Positions 55,620 to 59,865 of a DNA stretch of 59,865 bases are shown here, in pieces. A program made the position numbers and the translations under genes. Position 1 is the stretch's first letter. Each line of letters starts with the position of its first letter. The stretch is from Bacillus sp. FJAT-27245 (GTDB lineage: Bacteria; Bacillota; Bacilli; Bacillales; Cytobacillaceae), in contig NZ_LIGI01000001.1 of assembly GCF_001273955.1 (NCBI RefSeq), positions 2,294,215 through 2,354,079 on the forward strand, in the 5' to 3' direction. The notes under the pieces are model-generated. The model ran no database searches and had not been told where the DNA came from. It was given only the letters and a program-made list of their open reading frames with translations.

Positions 55620-55934
55620 ATGGATAAAAAAGACTTACAAGATAAAATCATCCAAAACTATCAGGCTGATGAAAAGATGATGATTCTAATTTTTGCCCAA
55701 TGGTGCATCAATCGTGGGTTGGCTCCAGAAGAGCTCTACCTTAGGGCTTATCCGGGACAGAAGGGAAACCATGCATTAAGGGAGGCGCTTGAGCTCACCG
55801 TCCCAAAAGACGAAGCCGGGGAAGTGCCGGATCAAACGGTTCTTAATGCATTATCCCTTTTTGGCAATGATGACCTTGCATTCATTGTAGCCGAAGAAAT
55901 CGGCAGACGGAAGAAAAAAGAGGCTGAAGAATAA
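55620..55934 (+). CDS. Small hypothetical protein, 104 residues
   Basis: A soluble, helical protein with CINRGLAPEELYLRAYPGQ and a basic/acidic tail (RRKKKEAEE). I do not recognise its family. Start ATG after TTGGAG. It lies 30 bp upstream of the tRNA-like element, on the same strand. Confidence 0.62.
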   Translation: MDKKDLQDKIIQNYQADEKMMILIFAQWCINRGLAPEELYLRAYPGQKGNHALREALELTVPKDEAGEVPDQTVLNALSLFGNDDLAFIVAEEIGRRKKKEAEE

Positions 55935-55963
55935 CTTCCGGCCATTTGGGCATGATAGAGCGG

Positions 55964-56050
55964 AAAGCCTGTAGCTCAACGGCAGAGCAGCCGCGGCCTG
56001 GATTGCCAGGCTGACGTGCATCTAGCGGGTTCGATTCCCGCCAGGCTTTT
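55964..56050 (+). ncRNA. tRNA-like cloverleaf element with abnormal anticodon region
   Basis: An 8-bp acceptor stem AAAGCCTG/CAGGCTTT, D arm GCTC-AACGGCA-GAGC with the conserved GG, and T arm GCGGG-TTCGATT-CCCGC are as in a functional tRNA. Where the 5+7+5 anticodon arm should lie there is a hairpin GCCTGG-ATTG-CCAGGC with only a 4-nt loop, then 13 unpaired bases. No TCA (Sec) or other standard anticodon loop with U33 and a purine 37 is possible except GGC-CTGGATT-GCC (GGA), which has a U at position 37. It may be a pseudo-tRNA, like the tRNA-Other of B. cereus, or a tRNA-like domain in a longer RNA. It does not fit tRNA-Sec. Confidence 0.6.
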
Positions 56051-56088
56051 AGAACAACCGACCCGCATCCGTGCAATAATCGCTATAT

Positions 56089-56120
56089 TAAAAGAGGCAT
56101 GCCATCAATTGGCATGCCTT
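56089..56120 (-). terminator. Terminator of the MutS2-like gene
   Basis: GGCATGCC-aattgat-GGCATGCC hairpin followed on the minus strand by TCTTTTAATAT. Confidence 0.8.
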
Positions 56121-56126
56121 TCCCCA

Positions 56127-58058
56127 TTAATCTTCGTATTCAATTGTTATGCCTGAGTCGTGTCTTTTCGAAAAAATTTTATCCGCCTTCCTGTATTCCT
56201 TTGATTTGAAGACGATGTCAAAATCATAATCGGGCGGATACAGGTCACTTGCCGAAATTTTAAGTTCGAGCCGCTTATGATTGAACTTCTTCTTTTCTCC
56301 ATTCACCTGGACGATGTAATTCCCCAGCTCATCAGGTCCTTTATAGACAATCCCGTATTCGTTCACTGGAGAAAGCACGACATTGTCCCCCATGCTAAAC
56401 AATTTTACTGACTGGCTTGCGGGTATTTTTTCGCTTTTCACCCTTTGCTGATGCCTGTTTACAATGATTTGCCTCGCCATTTCAATCTGGCTCTGCCTGT
56501 CTGGTTCCAAAAGGGCATAGTCCTTTTCTTCCTTGTAGGTAATCCGGTGCGCCCTCTTGATCAGTTCAGGATGCATACCCAGTTTCAGCGCTATGGCAAA
56601 CGCCTGGCTTTTGCCCTCCGTTCCGATAGCCAGCCGGTATGTCGGCTGGAGAGATTCTATGTCAAACTCCATGGAGCCATTGATGAAGCCTTCGTGCTGA
56701 TTGGCAAAAACCTTTATTTCACTATAATGCGTCGTTGCAAGTATGGTAGCGCCTTTCGCATAAAGCTGCTCAAGAATGGCGGTAGCGAGCCCCATTCCTT
56801 CTCCCGGATCGGTTCCTGAACCAAGTTCATCGAGAAGGACGAGTGTTCGGTCATTTGTGTCCTTCAGTATTTCAATAATGTTTACAATTCTTGAGCTGAA
56901 CGTGCTCAAATTTTCGATGATGCTTTGCCCGTCGCCGATATCAACAAGTATATTTTGAAAGACGGCAATTTCACTTCCTTCAGAAACCGGGATAAAGAGC
57001 CCCGATTGGACCATCAATGCCAATAGGCCAACGGTTTTAATCGCCACCGTTTTGCCTCCGGTATTCGGGCCGGTAAATACAAGGGCGTTTTCAGGGCTCC
57101 CAAGCGCAATCGTTAGGGGGACTGCCTTATCGCCTAGCATGGGATGCCTGGCGTCTTTAAGGTTAATAAAATGTGACTCATTTACTGCCACCTTTTTGCC
57201 GTTGATGGCACGGGCGTATTTCGCTTTTGCGAACAGGAAGTCATAATGGACCATCGTTTCGGTTGCAAGACGAATTTTCTGTTCATTCTCCTCCACAAGC
57301 CCTGTCAAATACAAAAGGATTTTCTGGACTTCCGCTTCCTCGTCCGACCTCAGCCAAAACAGTTGTTCGGAGGAAGAGGATAGTTCTTCCGGTTCGATAA
57401 ACAGCGTAGACCCTGAAGCCGATGTATCAAGCACCGCTCCTTTAATCTTTGCCCGATATTCCTTTTTCACCGAAATGACATACCGCCCGTCCCTCTGGCT
57501 GATTATATGATCCTGCAAATACGCTTTGTATTTAGAGGAACGGACCATTTGCTGCACCTTCTCCTTCAGCCGCTCCTCCTGAATCGCGATTTGCTTTCTG
57601 ACTTTTAAAAGTTCTTTGCTGGCATAGTCATCCACACCGCCATGGCGGATGCAGCGGATGATTTCTTCCGCGAGAGCCGGCAGGTCATCGATCGAATAAA
57701 TATAGCTGGATACCCTTGGAGCCACATAGCCCTTATCCTTCATAAACCGCTTCATTTTCCCGCAGCAATCAAGGAAATCATAAAGCCTGCTGAATTGGTC
57801 CGGCCTAAGCGCGGCTCCTTTATTCAGCGCTTCCAACAAGGAGTCGATTCCCTCAAGGCCATGTACGGGAACACTTGTGCTGATCACCATAATTTGTTCC
57901 GCTTCGGCTAGTTCATCAAGGAGCGCCCTGATTTGTTTAAGGTTTGTTGACGGAACCAGGCTGGCAATCATGGCTTTTCCCGCTCCGGTTAATGCGTATG
58001 CTGCAAGTTTTTCCTTGATTTTGCAAAAGTCCAACGCCGTGAATGTGTGATTGTTCAA
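56127..58058 (-). CDS. MutS2-like ATPase lacking the Smr domain
   Basis: A 643-residue MutS-family ATPase. Lever and clamp helices fill the first 300 residues; Walker A is GPNTGGKT near residue 330, Walker B LLDELGSGTDP near 410, then ATTHYSEIK. MutS2 proteins act on recombination intermediates or stalled ribosomes; the standard one is about 785 residues with a C-terminal Smr nuclease domain. This chain ends after the KOW-like or linker region (KRLELKISASDLYPP...ITIEYED) without Smr, so it is a paralogue or a non-nuclease branch. Start AGGAGG. It lies downstream of the structured RNA. Confidence 0.82.
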   Translation of the reverse strand: MNNHTFTALDFCKIKEKLAAYALTGAGKAMIASLVPSTNLKQIRALLDELAEAEQIMVISTSVPVHGLEGIDSLLEALNKGAALRPDQFSRLYDFLDCCGKMKRFMKDKGYVAPRVSSYIYSIDDLPALAEEIIRCIRHGGVDDYASKELLKVRKQIAIQEERLKEKVQQMVRSSKYKAYLQDHIISQRDGRYVISVKKEYRAKIKGAVLDTSASGSTLFIEPEELSSSSEQLFWLRSDEEAEVQKILLYLTGLVEENEQKIRLATETMVHYDFLFAKAKYARAINGKKVAVNESHFINLKDARHPMLGDKAVPLTIALGSPENALVFTGPNTGGKTVAIKTVGLLALMVQSGLFIPVSEGSEIAVFQNILVDIGDGQSIIENLSTFSSRIVNIIEILKDTNDRTLVLLDELGSGTDPGEGMGLATAILEQLYAKGATILATTHYSEIKVFANQHEGFINGSMEFDIESLQPTYRLAIGTEGKSQAFAIALKLGMHPELIKRAHRITYKEEKDYALLEPDRQSQIEMARQIIVNRHQQRVKSEKIPASQSVKLFSMGDNVVLSPVNEYGIVYKGPDELGNYIVQVNGEKKKFNHKRLELKISASDLYPPDYDFDIVFKSKEYRKADKIFSKRHDSGITIEYED

Positions 58059-58080
58059 CTCATTTTCCTCCTAAATGAAA

Positions 58081-58242
58081 ATAGCCGCGCTGAACAATGT
58101 CAACGCGGCTCCGCAAAGAAGCGGATTTGTCCCGCTTCCTTATCCCTTTTGGCAAAAGCTCTTATAACACTCATTACAACCCGGCAGACGGGTTAATATG
58201 AAGTGGTATAGATGGGCTTTCACATTGCCTACCCAAAATAAA
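58081..58242 (-). promoter_or_regulatory. Leader region between the structured RNA and the MutS2-like gene
   Basis: Contains three further hairpins: ACCCG-tctgc-CGGGT, GAAGCGG-gacaaat-CCGCTTC and GCCGCG...CGCGGC, the last just before the ribosome site. They may be a regulatory 5' leader of the MutS2-like gene or the 3' part of the RNA upstream. Confidence 0.4.
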
Positions 58243-58268
58243 TAGCTGTGCACAAAGGTACACAGCTA
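58243..58268 (-). terminator. Terminator at the end of the structured RNA
   Basis: TAGCTGTGTAC-cttt-GTGCACAGCTA on the minus strand, followed by TTTATTTT. It ends the structured RNA or acts as its expression platform. Confidence 0.88.
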
Positions 58269-58450
58269 CAAAGGTAAAGGATTGTATGCTTGTATGGCCA
58301 TTGTTCTTAACTTTCATTCTAGGCCGCACCAAAATAAGCTTTCCCCAAAATATTCATTTTGAAGGAAAACATCGGCCAGAATGAGTGTATCCAATTAGTT
58401 GGATTAGTTAAGAACGGCTCTCGCCATAAAACATACCCCTTAAAAGGCTA
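58269..58450 (-). ncRNA. Large structured RNA, class unassigned
   Basis: The minus strand folds into five helices: an outer stem GTATG/CATAC and TATGGC/GCCATA; a 10-bp stem GTTCTTAACT/AGTTAAGAAC; a hairpin ATCCAA-ctaa-TTGGAT; a stem CATTCT.GGCCG/CGGCC.AGAATG; and a distal hairpin closed by CAAAAT-gaat-ATTTTG. The two long stems and the small hairpin make a three-way junction. A promoter-like pair (TTTACT, 18 nt, TAAAAT) lies just upstream and a strong terminator just downstream. I match no riboswitch, 6S, T-box or M-box consensus. It may be a free RNA or the leader of the MutS2-like gene. Confidence 0.65.
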
Positions 58451-58518
58451 TATTGGTTTCATTGAAATTTTATCATAGGGAAAACAGCAAAGTAAAGCGG
58501 CGCTGGCGGAAAATTCTA

Positions 58519-59595
58519 CTATTTCCCCATGATTTTACGGCACACTTCATCCCCGAATTGCCAGGTGGATGCCGTACCCCCAAGATCCGGTGTCAAAGCG
58601 GCGCTTCCCTCTAAAACTTGCTGGAGCGAATCCATAAGAACTTCGGCCAACTCGTGTTCACCAAGATGATCAAGCATCATCCCCGCGCACCAAATAGCTG
58701 CAGTTGGGTTCGCAATTCCTTTTCCCGCAATATCCGGCGCTGAGCCATGAACAGGTTCGAACATGGATGGGAATTCTTTTTCTGGATTAATGTTCGCGGA
58801 AGGTGCGATGCCGAGGCCTCCGACAATCGCGGCTCCGAGGTCTGTCAGGATATCGCCGAAGAGATTTGAGGCGACGACTACATCGAATGACTCCGGTTTT
58901 GTTACGAAAAACGCGGCGAGTGCGTCAATGTGGGTGATTTCCGTTTCGACGTCCGGGAACTCTCTGTTTATTTTCCTGACGTATTCATCCCAGAATGGCA
59001 TCGTATGGTTTATGCCATTTGATTTCGTCGCCGCCGTCAGCTTTTTCCTTTTTCCCTGACAGCTTGCTAGAGAAAAGGCATAGCGCAAGACCCGTTCGAC
59101 CCCATGCCTTGTAAAAACGGAACTCTGGATGGCCAGGTCCATTAAGGTGCCCTCATACATCCGCCCGCCAATGCTTGAATATTCGCCTTCATTGTTTTCC
59201 CGTACCACGATGAAATCTAACTCGGCCGCTCCTTTACCTGCCAAAGGCGAATTTATTCCCCTTAACAGTTTTACGGGGCGGAGGTTGATATACTGCTGGA
59301 ATTGGCGGCGGATCGGCAACAGCAGCCCCCAAAGGGAAACATGGTCCGGTACGCCTGGATAGCCGACTGCGCCGAGATAAATTGTATCATGTCCCTTCAG
59401 CTGCTCAAGGCCGTTATCCGGCATCATCGCTCCGTTTTTCAGATAATACTCACAGCTCCAATCAAATTCCTGGTAGTCAAATTTTAGACCGCCATCAAGC
59501 TGGCACAGCGCATCCAGTACTTTTCTTCCTTCCCTGATGACGTCAACGCCAATCCCGTCACCTGGAATAAGGGCGATGGAATAATGCCTTGTCAT
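58519..59595 (-). CDS. Tartrate/D-malate-type dehydrogenase (isocitrate/isopropylmalate family)
   Basis: A 358-residue enzyme of the beta-decarboxylating dehydrogenase family. LIPGDGIGVDVI, the NNEGEYSSIGGR phospho-loop and the DIAGKGIANPTAA segment match the YcsA/TtuC/DmlA branch, which oxidises tartrate or D-malate. YSSIGG rather than the YFG of LeuB argues against isopropylmalate. The Met after GGGGGTGCGAA overlaps the stop of the upstream dehydrogenase (ATGA), so the two are coupled. The end of the gene is followed by the structured RNA. Confidence 0.82.
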   Translation of the reverse strand: MTRHYSIALIPGDGIGVDVIREGRKVLDALCQLDGGLKFDYQEFDWSCEYYLKNGAMMPDNGLEQLKGHDTIYLGAVGYPGVPDHVSLWGLLLPIRRQFQQYINLRPVKLLRGINSPLAGKGAAELDFIVVRENNEGEYSSIGGRMYEGTLMDLAIQSSVFTRHGVERVLRYAFSLASCQGKRKKLTAATKSNGINHTMPFWDEYVRKINREFPDVETEITHIDALAAFFVTKPESFDVVVASNLFGDILTDLGAAIVGGLGIAPSANINPEKEFPSMFEPVHGSAPDIAGKGIANPTAAIWCAGMMLDHLGEHELAEVLMDSLQQVLEGSAALTPDLGGTASTWQFGDEVCRKIMGK

Positions 59596-59865
59596 TTCGC
59601 ACCCCCATATCGCGCCAAAACTTCGGGATTCCCACAATAGTCGGGTTTTTCGCCCTTCACCGCCTTGAGAATATTTTTTGCAACCGTAGTTGACATAATA
59701 TAATTACACTCAACGGTTGTCCCGCCGACATGCGGGGTGACAATGACATTTGGAAGTGACAAAATGGGATCATCAGCCCGAGGAGGCTCAGGATCAAACA
59801 CATCAAGCGCTGCTCCTGCGATTTTGCCATTTTTCAAAGCGTCATACAAATCGGACTGGTTTACG
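59592..59865 (-). CDS. D-isomer 2-hydroxyacid dehydrogenase, partial at the window end
   Basis: Only the C-terminal 90 or so residues are present; the gene continues past the window. VNQSDLYDALKNGKIAGAALDVFDPEPP and PNVIVTPHVGG (catalytic His) are typical of D-2-hydroxyacid dehydrogenases such as phosphoglycerate or glyoxylate reductase types. It overlaps the next gene by four bases. Together with the tartrate/malate enzyme it suggests a small hydroxyacid catabolic operon. Confidence 0.88.
   Translation of the reverse strand, partial: VNQSDLYDALKNGKIAGAALDVFDPEPPRADDPILSLPNVIVTPHVGGTTVECNYIMSTTVAKNILKAVKGEKPDYCGNPEVLARYGGAK

Noticed and set aside
55964-56050. tRNA-Sec (selC) gene
   Set aside because: The 8+5 acceptor/T arrangement is like bacterial tRNA-Sec, but there is no UCA anticodon, no long variable arm and the discriminator is T rather than G.
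58269-58450. T-box, M-box or 6S RNA
   Set aside because: The conserved cores of these classes are missing, and the three-way junction does not fit a 6S rod.

Overview
This window comes from the chromosome of an endospore-forming, low-to-mid GC Bacillaceae bacterium. It carries several small acid-soluble spore protein genes (sspP, sspO, sspN, tlp), a guanine riboswitch in front of xpt-pbuX, strong GGAGG ribosome sites with frequent TTG/GTG starts, and a gene order close to the B. subtilis sspP-sspO-citB-yneN-sspN-tlp-yneP-yneQ-yneR-plsY-yneT-parE-parC segment. Unlike B. subtilis, this organism makes selenocysteine (Sec).

Layout. 0.1-10.3 kb: MFS efflux pump, secreted GDSL esterase, arginase-fold enzyme, acetyltransferases, a phosphonate/phosphite-type ABC transporter with a fused double permease, and an ABC-F ATPase. 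10.4-12.6 kb: xpt-pbuX behind a guanine riboswitch. 12.8-15.1 kb: kbl-tdh threonine catabolism. 15.1-18.1 kb: selenium locus, selD (itself read through a UGA), a SelW-like selenoprotein and selA. 18.1-27.7 kb: the conserved spore-protein/aconitase/yne block, interrupted by a CapA-like lipoprotein, a HesB-like selenoprotein and a decayed histidine kinase tail. 27.7-36 kb: a composite palindromic repeat, chromate transporter, soluble histidine kinase, yneT and parE-parC. 36-44.3 kb: zinc-ribbon/RDD membrane protein, Staygreen-family protein, sugar ABC uptake genes with a GH15 glucoamylase-type enzyme, and peptidase E.

44.3-48 kb is an AT-rich accessory segment: a free-standing LAGLIDADG endonuclease and a SpoIIS-like toxin gene followed by two small, related antitoxin candidates. 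48-60 kb: gnd, an amino-acid permease, a run of very small proteins, a GH18 enzyme, an odd tRNA-like element, a MutS2-like protein without the Smr tail, a strongly structured RNA of about 210 nt, and a tartrate/malate-type dehydrogenase pair cut by the window end.

Main results: three in-frame UGA genes each have a plausible bacterial SECIS hairpin and would be missed or truncated by ordinary gene calling; a probable three-gene SpoIIS toxin-antitoxin locus; an unassigned structured RNA at 58.2-58.45 kb; and a cloverleaf-like element with intact acceptor, D and T arms but a scrambled anticodon region. No selB and no canonical tRNA-Sec gene are visible here, so the Sec machinery is split across the genome.
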